64,000 nucleotides of DNA from Xenopus tropicalis (taxonomy: Eukaryota; Chordata; Amphibia; Anura; Pipidae): NCBI RefSeq assembly GCF_000004195.4, contig NC_030680.2, forward strand, positions 6,083,495 to 6,147,494. The letters run 5' to 3'. Below the pieces are notes generated by a model. The model was not told the DNA's origin. It made no database searches and saw only the letters and a program-made list of their open reading frames with translations. The translations under genes were made by a program, and so were the position numbers. Shown in pieces: positions 24,943-36,625 of this stretch; the first letter of the stretch is position 1, and each line of letters begins with the position of its first letter.

Positions 24943-25954
24943 CCTGAGATCCCTCCATAGGGGGCCCAGGGCAGTGCCAATCCAGAGAGTGGCTCGGTGC
25001 CAGGGGTAAACTAACGCCAAGGAAATAGGTCAGTCCCTGGGGTTTGGCCAGTCCATGGGATGCTTTGTGGGCAATTGAGTTCTGGGTAATAACAGTCCAA
25101 TGGCAGGAGTCTGGGGCAATGGCAAAAATCCCAAGTATTTAGTCCTGAAAGAGAACCTGCCGGGGGCACCGCTAGGTGATTCTAGTGTAAGGGGCACAAC
25201 CAGGGGTCTCAGCCTGAGTAGTTGGGGGGTCTCAGAGTAAGACCAGTGCCAGGGGGCTCAGACTGAGTAGTTGGGGGGTCTCAGAGTAAGACCAGTGCCA
25301 GGGGGCTCAGACTGAGTAGTTGGGGGGTCTCAGAGTAAGACCAGTGCCAGGGTTCTCAGACTGAGTAGTTGGGGGGTCTCAGAGTAAGACCAGTGCCAGG
25401 GGGCTCAGAATGGGGGCAACAAAAGTCTAGGCAAAATAAAAGGGGTTACTTGAGAGGCAGTGCCGGGGGGCTCATTGTATTATAGGGAGCAACAGTGGGG
25501 TTTGTGTGATGGGAGGGTCTATGGGGCAGTAGCAAAATCCTGAGTATTTATTACAGGGAGGAGGGCAGGGGGGGCATCAGGTGTAGTTACAGGGGGGTCG
25601 GCCTGTATGTACAGAGGGGGGGCTCAGTCTTGCAGAAGTGTGGGGGGATCCAGTGTGTGTGCAAGAAGGGGGCAATACAGGGCTGGGGCAGAGGGTATCT
25701 GGGGGGGTCAGTGTAAGAAAGCAAATGGCTCAGTCTAAGAGCCAGTATCAGGGGTCTCAGTCTGCAGTAGGGGGTAGGGGGGCAGCAGTAAGGGGTAGCA
25801 GTAAGGGGGCAGAAGTAAGGGGGTACAGTCTAGGGACCATGTAAGGGGGGCAGCAGTAAGGGGGTACAGTCTAGGGACCATGTAAGGGGGCAGTGCCAGG
25901 AGAGAACCCCAGGAATTCGCCCCAGGGCATTTAGTGCAATAAAGCAGAAGAGTC
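24943..25954 (-). other. Probable galnt18 5' UTR or leader region
   Basis: No separate gene is seen between the start codon and the CpG-rich promoter. The stretch holds a four-copy 49-bp repeat (25,205-25,410), G-rich low-complexity sequence, and a two-copy GGGGGTACAGTCTAGGGACC duplication near 25,820-25,880. It could be contiguous 5' UTR or contain an untranslated exon and an intron. I could not identify convincing paired splice sites. Confidence 0.4.
25205..25410. repeat. 49-bp minisatellite, about 4 copies
   Basis: The copies share GTAGTTGGGGGGTCTCAGAG and recur every 49 bp (25,218, 25,267 and so on). They lie inside the probable leader region of galnt18, so copy number could change the length of the 5' UTR or its intron. 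Confidence 0.85.
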
Positions 25955-26285
25955 CGGGGATGGGTCGGTACCAGTAGCTCCGGGGTAAGCGCTGAGGATC
26001 GCTCCGTTCGGCCGGCAGGGAGGCAGAATGGCCACTAGGCGGCAGTGTCAGCCCAATGTGCGCCGGGGGTGCCGCAGGGCCCCGTTGGTTTCCGTGCCCG
26101 GTGTAGCAGTTCCACGGTCGGCAGAAAGTTTCCCAGGCTGAGCGCCGACCCTTCCAACACTGAGCCCCGCACCAACCTCCCGTACTGCCCGGGTACCTCG
26201 GCCATCCCCTGCCGCCCCTCCCACAGCCGCTCAGCCAATAGCATGAAGGGAGGGGTGGGAGCAGAAGGGTAGGCCCCGCCCACAT
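25955..26285 (-). promoter_or_regulatory. CpG-rich probable galnt18 promoter
   Basis: This roughly 330-bp segment is dense in CpG compared with the neighbouring repeats. It lies about 1.0-1.3 kb upstream of the galnt18 start codon. On the gene's strand it carries a GC box (GTGGGCGGGG, 26,274-26,283), and an inverted CCAAT box (CCAAT on plus, 26,235-26,239) between that and the gene. The order GC box, CCAAT box, start codon fits a TATA-less promoter with its start site near 26.0-26.2 kb. Whether the 5' UTR runs unspliced to the ATG or is interrupted by an intron cannot be decided here. A divergent transcript is possible. Confidence 0.6.
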
Positions 26286-26835
26286 GTGTATCTCTCTGTC
26301 AGTCTCTCCCTGACTGTCAGTCTGTGGCTGTGTCGGGGTGTCTCTGTGTGTCTGCGCACAATGGTGTGTGGGGGGGGGGGGGGGGTCGTTTACTTATTGG
26401 GGTGACTGGAGTATATATGTGGGGGTGCTGTGTGTAAAGGGGGATATTAGTGTAAATACATTGGGGTTACTGGGGGGTGTAAAGAAGGGACACTGGTGTA
26501 TATATGTGGGTGAATGTACTGGGGGGCTGGTTCCTTATGGCCCAGGGCATATACAGTAAATGGCAGAATGTTGCGCAGAGACGGGGGGGATCAGAACTAA
26601 ATGATCAGTTTTACACAAAATTCTCAGTTTAGCCCAGAAGCTTCTGTGGGAGATTAGTCGGCTGTTAGGGAACAGTAATGAGGGGAGACATTGTGTATGA
26701 GCGGTTATTGGGGGGGGGGGCGAACTGTGTGTACTGGGGAGACTGGCTTATTACATCTATTAAACAACTGATGTTATGTAATACCCAATACTAGGCTCTG
26801 CAAATTCCTCCAGCACAGAAAGAGTTAAACATCTG
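26286..26835. other. Upstream DNA, no gene seen
   Basis: TG-rich sequence with a G14-type run near 26,368-26,384 and another near 26,711. No exon signature seen. Confidence 0.4.
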
Positions 26836-27880
26836 CTGCCCTGGGTACCCCTGGAACTATAGTGGGGTGACTGTTACCCCAATGTTTCTATATATCTGTA
26901 ACCTTGTTATGGGCTAAGGGGGCCCAGCCTGAAGGCCAGTTAGGGGGGGATTTGGGGTGAGTGTTTATTTGTGCCCTGGGTACCCCTGGAACTATAGCGG
27001 GGTGACTGTTACCCCAATGTTTCTATATATCTGTAACCTTGTTATGGGCTAAGGGGGCCCAGCCTGAAGGCCAGTTAGGGGGGGATTTGGGGTGAGTGCT
27101 TATTTGTGCCCTGGGTACCCCTGGAACTATAGCAGGGTGACTGTTACCCCAATGTTTCTATATATCTGTAACCTTGTTATGGGCTAAGGGGGCCCAGCCT
27201 GAAGGCCAGTTAGGGGGGGATTTGGGGTGAGTGCTTATTTGTGCCCTGGGAACCCCTGGAACTATAGTGGGGTGACTGTTACCCCAATGTTTCTATATAT
27301 CTGTAACCTTGTTATGGGCTAAGGGGGCCCAGCCTGAAGGCCAGTTAGGGGGGGATTTGGGGTGAGTGCTTATTTGTGCCCTGGGTACCCCTGGAACTAT
27401 AGTGGGGTGACTGTTACCCCAATGTTTCTATATATCTGTAACCTTGTTATGGGCTAAGGGGGCCCAGCCTGAAGGCCAGTTAGGGGGGGATTTGGGGTGA
27501 GTGCTTATTTGTGCCCTGGGAACCCCTGGAACTATAGCGGGCTGACTGTTACCCCAATGTTTCTATATATCTGTAACCTTGTTATGGGCTAAGGGGGCCC
27601 AGCCTGAAGGCCAGTTAGGGGGGGATTTGGGGTGAGTGCTTATTTGTGCCCTGGGTACCCCTGGAACTATAGCGGGGTGACTGTCACCCCAATGTTTCTA
27701 TATATCTGTAACCTTGTTATGGGCTAAGGGGGCTCAGCCTGAAGGCCAGTTAGGGGGGGATTTGGGGTGAGTGCTTATTTGTGCCCTGGGTACCCCTGGA
27801 ACTATAGCGGGGTGACTGTTACCCCAATGTTTCTATATATCTGTAACCTTGTTATGGGCTAAGGGGGCCCAGCCTGATCT
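26836..27880 (+). repeat. 134-bp minisatellite family, locus 1, about 8 copies
   Basis: The unit contains GCCCTGGGTACCCCTGGAAC and TTTCTATATATCTGTAACCT, at 26,838, 26,972 and onward. It is the same family, in the same orientation, as 37,216-38,155. Variation is limited to a few positions such as GGGTACC/GGGAACC and TAGTGG/TAGCGG/TAGCAG. Confidence 0.95.
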
Positions 27881-28069
27881 CAGCCATAGAGAATGCTTAA
27901 TCTGTGAAGTTATTAATATTTGCTGTTTGAATTACAAATAAGAATAAATATTTGTGTATCCCGGCACTGGAGGTGCTTTCCGCCCATGAATATTATCACA
28001 GTGGCAGTTAATTATGAGATGGTTTATTAATGACAAAGACACTCAGAGCCATTATAGGGGTGTCATTAA
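27881..28069. other. Short unique AT-rich spacer
   Basis: No gene or repeat family recognised. Confidence 0.4.
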
Positions 28070-28405
28070 ATTGTTCTTTGCAACTATTTTTGTTGGAAAG
28101 TTACCAGTATGTAGTATGTTAGAGAAAGCCCTTTAACAGGCAACTTTGCAATTGGCTTTCATTGTTTATTTTTATAGTTTTTGAAATATTTAGTTTCCCC
28201 TTCTGCCTTTTAAATAGGGGTCACTGACCCCGGCAGCCAACAACCTATTGCTACAATTTTATTCTCCTTATTCTTTTTTATTCGTTATCTTCCTATTCAG
28301 GCCCTCTGCTATACATATTCTAGCTTCTCATCCTAACTACTGCCTGGTTGCTAGGGTAATTTGGGCCCTAGCAACCATACAGCTGCTGAAGTGCTAAACT
28401 GGGGA
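28070..28405 (-). mobile_element. T2-like MITE relative, inverted copy
   Basis: In reverse complement it shares TTGGCTGCCGGGGTCAGTG, GCCAATTGCAAAGTTGCC and the paired TTGCTAGGG / CCCTAGCAACC block with the elements at 6.0 and 55.6-57.1 kb. The termini are too diverged to place exactly. Confidence 0.65.
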
Positions 28406-28719
28406 AACGTAAAGCTAAATTATTCAAAAACCACCATAATCTTATGCCTCTATGTATTGATTGATTATTAAAGAAATCACAGGTATCCAATAACTCCAAT
28501 AACTCAGCCAATAAGAATGTATCGACATTTCCAGCTTGATACAGTTGCCGGGCAGAATTCAGCAGCAGGAAGGCAAATAAAAGTGATTATAATAGAGTTG
28601 GGGAGCGCGGGGATCCCTGCGCCTGTGGAGACCTCAGATCAATGAGGCCCAGGAACAAATAGGCTGAAAACTGTATTTCCATCTGCGCCGTAGTTAATCC
28701 GTCCCTGCTGAATACTCAT
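28406..28719. other. Unique sequence, no gene seen
   Basis: About 310 bp of non-repetitive DNA left of the palindrome. Confidence 0.4.
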
Positions 28720-28984
28720 CCCTTCATCCCAACAGAACAATCCCTATCAGATTGGATTTGTGCTGCACACTGATAAAATTGCCCCCCGACCTGCATTAAA
28801 GGGTAAATTACTCTTGGAATCAGCCTTATAGCTACAATAATAATGTAGTCACATTATTATTGTAGCTATAAGGCTGATTCCAAGAGTAACTTACCCTTTA
28901 ATGCAGGTCGGGGGGCAATTTTATCAGTGGTTTCTGTGCAGCACAAATCCAATCTGATAGGGATTGTTCTGTTGGGATGAAGGG
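28720..28984. repeat. Near-perfect 265-bp palindrome
   Basis: The left arm (28,720-28,846) is the reverse complement of the right arm (28,851-28,984), around a 4-base centre AGTC. The inner arms read CTACAATAATAATGT and ACATTATTATTGTAG; the outer arms begin CCCTTCATCCCAACAGAACA. By eye the differences are one 7-base indel (near 28,775 and 28,930) and about one or two substitutions. The right arm ends exactly where the 32-bp array starts. Confidence 0.95.
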
Positions 28985-29412
28985 CCACAGCAGGGGCCCC
29001 TGGGGAGGAGTAAGGGCCACAGCAGGGGCCCCTGGGGAGGAGTAAGGGCCACAGCAGGGGCCCCTGGGGAGGTGTAAGGGCCACAGCAGGGGCCCCTGGG
29101 TAGGTGTAAGGGCCACAGCAGGGGCCCCTGGGTAGGTGTAAGGGCCACAGCAGGGGCCCCTGGGGAGGTGTAAGGGCCACAACAGGGGCCCCTGGGGAGG
29201 TGTAAGGGCCACAACAGGGGCCCCTGGGGAGGTGTAAGGGCCACAGCAGGGGCCCCTGGGGAGGTGTAAGGGCCAAAGCAGGGACCCCTTGGGAGGTGTA
29301 AAGGCCACAGCAGGGGCCCCTGGGGAGGTGTAAGGGCCACAGCAGGGGCCCCTGGGGAGGTGTAAGGGCCATAGCAGGGGCCCCTGGGTAGGTTTAAGGG
29401 CCATAGAATGGA
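28983..29412. repeat. 32-bp minisatellite, about 13 copies
   Basis: The unit contains GGGCCACAGCAGGGGCCCCT, with GGGGAGG/GGGTAGG variants. Three units equal 96 bp, so all minus-strand frames read through; the proline/glycine-rich ORFs are artefacts. Confidence 0.94.
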
Positions 29413-31486
29413 CCCCTGGGGGGGTGGGGGCCCCCTGGGGCAGCAGCCCAATGGGCCCTGCACAGCCCAGTTCATTCCTGTTTATTTTCTGCTTTAATAT
29501 ATACTGTAAATCTATGCTGAGATAACATGTATGTATCATAGAGAGTCACATGTTCATGGCATTGGCCAAGTCAGGCTGAGGGCCAAGAAACTGGCCACCT
29601 TGGGGTGTGGTTAGCTAAGTAGTATGCAAGTAGTAGCAAGTGGGGGTGCCCTACATACTCCCCAACAGGGTCACCATGGAGAGGTGGGTACGGGGGTACT
29701 GGGATCAGGTGCCCTGTGTGTGTTGGTGAGTTTGTCATTGGGGCCCCATTTTACTTTTTGGAAGGGCCCTTCACCCAGGGTTCCACGTGACCAAAGAGCT
29801 AATAATTGGGGCCCACCGTGGGGGGGGGGTCCTACTAACTTAGTAGTATGGGGTCCCGCGATTCTTGATGGGGACCCTGCTTCAAAGTATTATGCCAAAT
29901 CCCTAAACCCAGGAACGCCATTGGCCCTCCCAATGCCCCTCACAGTTCCTGAGCCAGCCCTTTTAGGGGGGGGGGGTTGATAATTTGAGGCTATAGGGGG
30001 TGCTATAGACATTAGTCCAATAGGGTTTCAGGCTGTACATGTTCAGCCAAGGTCTGTGGGATGGGCCATACCATGATTTTATGGGGAGGGGGGAGTAATA
30101 ACTTCTAGTTCTGCCGTTCCTGGTCTATACAACCTATTTTATTATCATTTTTCTTCTTTATGAAATATAATAAAATCCCCCCTAGGTTTAAATGGAAAAG
30201 CAAATTGCTTTGTATAGAAAGAGGCGATACCCCCCCCCCCCCTGTATCTGCTGCTTGTTATTAGAGATATACAAGGCATAGGCCTGCGGGATTCTGCCAA
30301 TCAACAGAGAATAAAACCCAAAATATTATATATTTTCAGGTTTATCTGGATATTATTCTCTCCATAATAACCAGCCAGAAATACGTGTCTATGGATAACG
30401 TGGATTTTTTTAACAATAAACCAATTACAATTTTACCCCATATCCCCCTGCTGGTGAGCCTCTAGCCCAGAGAGCGTACAATCTAACATGGTTACCATGG
30501 GAATAAAACCCATACAGCCAAGTTCACCCTTCTTCTTCTGCTTCACCCAACTGATGGTGCCAAAGGGGTTAAACCAAAGATGCAGGTTGGTAACTATAGA
30601 GACTATGCAGTTGCTAGGGGGCCAAAAGGGGTATAGGGGACCAGGGCAGGAACTAGAGGAGCAATTGTGGGGGTGCTAGGTAGGTACAGGGGGGTCAAGG
30701 TTCCTAGGGGGGCCATTCACCTTGGCCAGCATCCCATAGGGCACCCATTGGGGTACTAACTAATCAGCAATTCCATATTTGTTTATGAAAAATGTCTTAT
30801 TCCCAATGTTTAGGATGATATTGCCGAGGGTCCCAGTATTTTTTTAATTTTCTCACTGCCAGCGGGTAAGTGATCAGACTCATTGTAATAACACAGGCGT
30901 TACTATGTGCTCAGTAATATCCCTAGAGACGGGGATAAGTGCAGCTTGGAACTGATTTCCTCCAGCACAGAATAAACCACTTCTTGTTATAGTGCTGTTT
31001 GCCCATTGAATAGAATGTAGAGAGAACAGTGTAACTCTAGCACCCCTAGTGGTCATATCAATAACTGACAGAATTACCATTTGTAACTATGTCCTTTTTA
31101 TTTCTATAGCACTGACAGATTATAAAACCATTTTTGTTTATTTATATTAATTCCTGCCCAAGAGCAATTCTATTGGCCATTTTCTGTTACAAAGTTGGGT
31201 CAGTTTCACCAGGAGTCTGTTATCTTACTGATACCTTTCTGGGTTGTGAGAAGAAACCGGAACATGGGAAGGAACAGAGACTCCAGGCTCATATAGTGCC
31301 CTGGGTGCAATACTAATACCCAGTACTAACCAGTATGGCAGTGTCTGTGCTGCTGGGAAGCCAATAGCCATGGGATACTAGCCAAGAGTTCCTGGTAAGT
31401 ATCTTCAATTTTTGCACCAAATGTTCTAGACTGCTCCGTCGGGTTATGATTCATGGGACTTCTCCCAGTGCAAACTATATGGTGTC
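29413..31486. other. 2-kb intergenic stretch, no gene seen
   Basis: The longest non-tandem stretch of the upstream half. Short ORFs carry no recognised domain. Homopolymer runs occur at 29,820, 29,967 and 30,231. A dispersed-repeat fragment (AGAGAGCGTACAATCTAAC) lies near 30,470. Confidence 0.45.
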
Positions 31487-33070
31487 TTGTTCCATCTTGC
31501 TGTACTGTCTCCATCTTGCCCTACTGTCTCCATCTCGCCCTACTGTCTCCATCTTGTCCTACTGTCTCCATCTTGTCCTACTGTCTTCATCTTGCCCTAC
31601 TGTCTCCATCTTGCTCTGCTGTCTCCATCTCGCCCTACTGTCTCCATCTTGTCCTACTGTCTCCATCTTGCCCTACTGTCTCCATCTTGCCCTACTGTCT
31701 CCATCTCGCCCTACTGTCTCCATCTCGCCCTACTGTCTCCATCTCGCCCTACTGTCTCCATCTCGCCCTACTGTCTCCATCTCGCCCTACTGTCTCCATC
31801 TCGTCCTACTGTCTCCATCTCGCCCTACTGTCTCCATCTTGCCCTACTGTCTCCATCTTACCCTACTGTCTCCATCTTGCCCTACTGTCTCCATCTTGTC
31901 CTACTGTCTCCATCTTACCCTACTGTCTCCATCTTGCCCTACTGTCTCCATCTTACCCTACTGTCTCCATTTTGCCCTACTGTCTCCATCTTGCCCTACT
32001 GTCCCCATCTTACCCTACTGTCTCCATCTCTCCCTACTGTATCCATCTCGCCCTACTGTCTCCATCTTGCCCTACTGTCTCCATCTTGCCCTACTGTCTT
32101 CATCTTGTCCTACTGTCTCCATCTTGCCCTACTGTCTTCATCTTGTCCTACTAATTCCATCTTGTCCTACTGTCTCCATCTTGCCCTACTGTCTTCATCT
32201 TGTCCTACTAATTCCATCTTGCCCTACTGTCTCCATCTTGTCCTACTGTCTCCATCTTGTCCTACAGTCTCCATCTTGTTCTACTGTCTCCATCTTGTTC
32301 TACTGTCTCCATCTTGCCCTACTGTCTCCATCTTGCCCTACTGTCTTCATCTTGTCCTACTAATTCCATCTTGCCCTACTGTCTCCATCTTGTCCTACAG
32401 TCTCCATCTTGTTCTACTGTCTCCATCTTGTTCTACTGTCTCCATCTTGCCCTACTGTCTCCATCTTGCCCTACTGTCTCCATCTAGCCCTACTGTCTCT
32501 ATCTTGCCCTACTGTCTCCATCTTGCCCTACTGTCTCCATCTTGCCCTAATGTCTCCATCTTGTCCTACTGTCTGCATCTTGTCCTACTGTCTCCATCTT
32601 GCCCTACTGTCTCCATCTAGCCCTACTGTCTCTATCTTGCCCTACTGTCTCCATCTTGCCCTACTGTCTCCATCTTGCCCTACTGTCTCCATCTTGTCCT
32701 ACTGTCTGCATCTTGTCCTACTGTCTCCATCTTGCCCTACTGTCTCCATCTTGTCCTACTGTCTGCATCTTGTCCTACTGTCTCCATCTTGTCCTACTGT
32801 CTCCATCTTGCCCTACTGTCTCCATCTTGCCCTACTGTCTCCATCTTGCCCTACTGTCTCCATCTTGTCCTACTGTCTGCATCTTGTCCTATTGTCTCCA
32901 TCTTGCCCTACTGTGTCCATCTTGCCCTACTGTCTCCATCTTGCCCTACTGTCTCCATCTTGTCCTACTGTCTGCATCTTGTCCTACTGTCTCCATCTTA
33001 CCCTACTGTCTCCATTTTGCCCTACTGTCTCCATCTTGCCCTACTGTCTCCATCTTGCCCTACTGACATC
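31487..33070. repeat. 19-bp minisatellite, about 83 copies (locus 2, inverted)
   Basis: The unit CTACTGTCTCCATCTTGCC is the reverse complement of the 9-12 kb unit. This locus is more diverged, with extra variants (CATCTCGCC, GTCTGCATC, CTAATTCCATC, CATCTTACC) that occur in blocks. Long plus-strand frames are artefacts of the 57-bp super-period. Confidence 0.96.
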
Positions 33071-33875
33071 ATCTTATCCCACCGTACCCAGTAAAGGACA
33101 GTTGCTCCTCTTTGGAGCTATTTGCCACCCCAAGGGCTTCACCTAACTGCCTGCACAGAAACAGCCCCCGTTGCCCCCAGCGCCCCATTAATAAGCACCA
33201 AGGAACTTCCCATTGGGTCGCTCTAGGGAACGTAGCAGGGTAAGTGGTGCAGAAGCTTGGGGATTGGAACGTTCCTGGGGGAAAGGAATTGATTGACATT
33301 CCCTCAGTATCCATGAAATTACTGGATTATCAAAATATTTTTTGTTATTTTTGTTATGCCTCTCAAACGGGAAAAAACAAGAGTGGACGTTGTTGATGAA
33401 TCTGCTTCGTTACAATGTTTGGCGTGTGTAAGATTCTTCGCTTCATCCCTTCCAGTCGGATCATTTCTCTTTCGACCCTACGATACCAGCACCCGCCCTG
33501 GCGTTGGAAGCGGCTAATTCATCAAAGTGGATCCCGAGTGTCGGCCCCGTAACGACTCTCTCAGTAAATGAGCAGCGCGACGTTATAGTCAGGAACCGAG
33601 CGCAACGGGCTTTATCCAGCGCCTCATCCGTGTAATGCAGAAACGTAACGCCCCATGGCGGCACTGCGCGGTGTGTATCACGGTATTGCGCCCAAAATTA
33701 CTGCCAACTTGGCCTTTACTTTCACTATTAAATCATTTGTACTTCAGGGTTATATTTAAGGGACTATTAATTCTTTAATAAAGATGGAAGGAAAGTAATG
33801 TACCGATGTCTGCTGATTAACTGAGAAATCTGCTATAGTTCCACCGTACTGCTGAGATTCCACTGTCTGTATAAC
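33071..33875. other. Unique DNA with a CpG-dense core
   Basis: The segment 33,435-33,690 contains, by hand count, about 27 CpG in roughly 250 bp at moderate GC content. No ORF there is convincing. It is a candidate orphan CpG island or distal regulatory element. Confidence 0.5.
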
Positions 33876-34935
33876 AGATCCTATCTGATCCCCCCCATTG
33901 TAAGCAGCAGTCCTGCCCTGCTTTATGGCTGAGATTCTAGCTATCTGTATAACAGAGCATTCTGTCACAGTGGCACAGATCCTATCTGATCCCCCCATTG
34001 TAAGCAGCAGTCCTGCCCTGCTTTATGGCTGAGATTCTAGCTATCTGTATAACAGAGCATTCTGTCACAGTGGCACAGATCCTATCTGATCCCCCCCCAT
34101 TGTAAGCAGCAGTCCTGCCCTGCTTTATGGCTGAGATTCTAGCTATCTGTATAACAGAGCATTCTGTCACAGTGGCACAGATCCTATCTGATCCCCCCCC
34201 ATTGTAAGCAGCAGTCCTGCCCTGCTTTATGGCTGAGATTCTAGCTATCTGTATAACAGAGCATTCTGTCACAGTGGCACAGATCCTATCTGATCCCCCC
34301 CCCATTGTAAGCAGCAGTCCTGCCCTGCTTTATGGCTGAGATTCTAGCTATCTGTATAACAGAGCATTCTGTCACAGTGGCACAGATCCTATCTGATCCC
34401 CCCCCCATTGTAAGCAGCAGTCCTGCCCTGCTTTATGGCTGAGATTCTAGCTATCTGTATAACAGAGCATTCTGTCACAGTGGCACAGATCCTATCCCCC
34501 CCCATTGTAAGCAGCAGTCCTGCCCTGCTTTATGGCTGAGATTCTAGCTATCTGTATAACAGAGCATTCTGTCACAGTGGCACAGATCCTATCTGATCCC
34601 CCCATTGTAAGCAGCAGTCCTGCCCTGCTTTATGGCTGAGATTCTAGCTATCTGTATAACAGAGCATTCTGTCACAGTGGCGCAGATCCTATCCCCCCCA
34701 TTGTAAGCAGCAGTCCTGCCCTGCTTTATGGCTGAGATTCTAGCTATCTGTATAACAGAGCATTCTGTCACAGTGGCACAGATCCTATCTGATCCCCCCA
34801 TTGTAAGCAGCAGTCCTGTCCTGCTTTATGGCTGAGATTCTAGCTATCTGTATAACAGAGCATTCTGTCACAGTGGCACAGATCCTATCTGATCCCCCCC
34901 ATTGTAAGCAGCAGTCCTGCCTTGCTTTATGGCTA
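33876..34935 (-). repeat. 100-bp minisatellite family, locus B, about 11 copies
   Basis: Reverse complement of the family at 12.4 and 49.6 kb (minus-strand GGATCTGTGCCACTGTGACA). Two units lack ATCAGATA next to the G run (near 34,497 and 34,692). A diverged partial unit lies at the left edge near 33,840-33,880. Confidence 0.95.
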
Positions 34936-35465
34936 AGGAAACAGTATATATAAAAGCTGTAGGATGAAACATTACATTAGAACTCTCCTTGGTGCTGAAG
35001 TGAAAGCCATGGATACTGATCCGGATCCTGTAACAAGTCTCTTAGTCTCAGCCCCTAGTTTTGTACCTGGGGGACCCCCATAGCCAGTTTATATTACTGA
35101 TCTGGGCAGACTGTCACTTTGGCAGTAGGGGGATCTCGGCACTGGGGACAGTTAGCAGGAAGGGCCGAGCTGACAGTTGTAGGCCAGTTGGAGAGAGACT
35201 CAGCGCTGCTGATTCTGTGAGATTATTATCATGGAAATAAATAAGCAACTGTCACCCCCCGGCCCTGTCACTGAGTATTAGCAGCGCTGGGAAAAGCTTT
35301 TAGTACTCGGCCCCCTCCCCGTGCCCCCCCTCTCTGTGTTATTAGCATTGAAATGAAGAGCTTTTCAGCTTTAAGTGTCTGATACAAACCCGCCCGGGAC
35401 TGAAAGTGACTGGAAAATCAGTAGCATCTGACAAGCAGCTCAATGGCCGCCCTGAAGTACTGGCT
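34936..35465. other. Intergenic unique DNA, no gene seen
   Basis: About 530 bp with no recognised element. Confidence 0.4.
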
Positions 35466-35695
35466 GAATGAGCCCGGCTCCCCCGGCCCACAGTCCCCCC
35501 GGCCAGAGTCCCCCGGCCCCCAGCCCCCCCGGCCCCAGTCTCCCCGGCCCACAGTCCCCCCGGCCCCCAGTCTCCCCGGCCCCCAGTCCCCCGGCCCACA
35601 GACCCCCGGCCCCCAGTCTCCCCGGCCCCCAGTCTCCCCGGCCCACAGACCCCCGGCCCCCAGTCTCCCCGGCCCACAGTCCCCCCGGCGCTGTC
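35466..35695. repeat. GC-rich 8-16 bp low-complexity tandem repeat
   Basis: Iterations of CCCGGCCCACAGTCCCC and CCCGGCCCCCAGTCTCC with slippage. Proline-rich or glycine-rich ORFs on both strands are artefacts. Confidence 0.88.
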
Positions 35696-35789
35696 AGTCT
35701 GGCCCAACCAGGGAGGATTTAATTAGCTCTGTAGCTGAACCTGCCTATTGGCCAACGGGAAAGCAGTAACCCTGGGCTCTCTACTGGAA

Positions 35790-35918
35790 TAAATAGATAG
35801 ATAGAAAAATTATAAATAGATAATTAGATACGTAGCAGAAGCATAGATATATATTAGATAAATAAATAGATAGATGGATAAATAGATAGATACATAGATA
35901 GATAGATAATGTATTGAC

Positions 35919-35958
<40 letters not shown>

Positions 35959-36063
35959 GATAGATAGATAGATAGATAGATAGACAGACAGATAGATAGA
36001 TGATAGATAGATAGATAGATAGATGATAGATAGATAGATAGACAGACAGACAGATAGATAGAT

Positions 36064-36094
<31 letters not shown>

Positions 36095-36106
36095 GATAGA
36101 TAGATA

Positions 36107-36155
<49 letters not shown>

Positions 36156-36287
36156 CAGATAGATAGATAGATGATAGATAGATAGATAGATAGATGATAG
36201 ATAGATAATAGATAGATAGATAGATAGATAGATATATAGATAGATAATAGATAGATAGATAGATAGATGATAGATAGATAGATAGAT

Positions 36288-36333
<46 letters not shown>

Positions 36334-36362
36334 CAGACAGATAGATAGAAGATAGATAGATA

Positions 36363-36395
<33 letters not shown>

Positions 36396-36407
36396 AGATA
36401 GATAGAT

Positions 36408-36476
<69 letters not shown>

Positions 36477-36508
36477 AAGATAGATAGATGATAGATAGAT
36501 AGATAGAT

Positions 36509-36547
<39 letters not shown>

Positions 36548-36559
36548 GATAGATAGATA

Positions 36560-36606
<47 letters not shown>

Positions 36607-36625
36607 ATAGATAGATAGACATACA
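35790..36625. repeat. (GATA)n microsatellite, about 830 bp
   Basis: Tracts of GATA are broken at intervals by GATGATA, GATAATA and GACA variants. The left edge (35,790-35,910) is degenerate. Opposite-strand ORFs (SIYL repeat) are artefacts. Confidence 0.97.

Noticed and set aside
24943..25020. Upstream in-frame ATG giving a 26-residue N-terminal extension of galnt18
   Set aside because: Known GALNT18 proteins start at MVCTRK, the internal ATG has a strong Kozak context, and the extension is not hydrophobic in a way that suits a signal anchor.
9072..34935. CRISPR-like repeat array
   Set aside because: Units are contiguous tandem copies without unique spacers, in a vertebrate genome.
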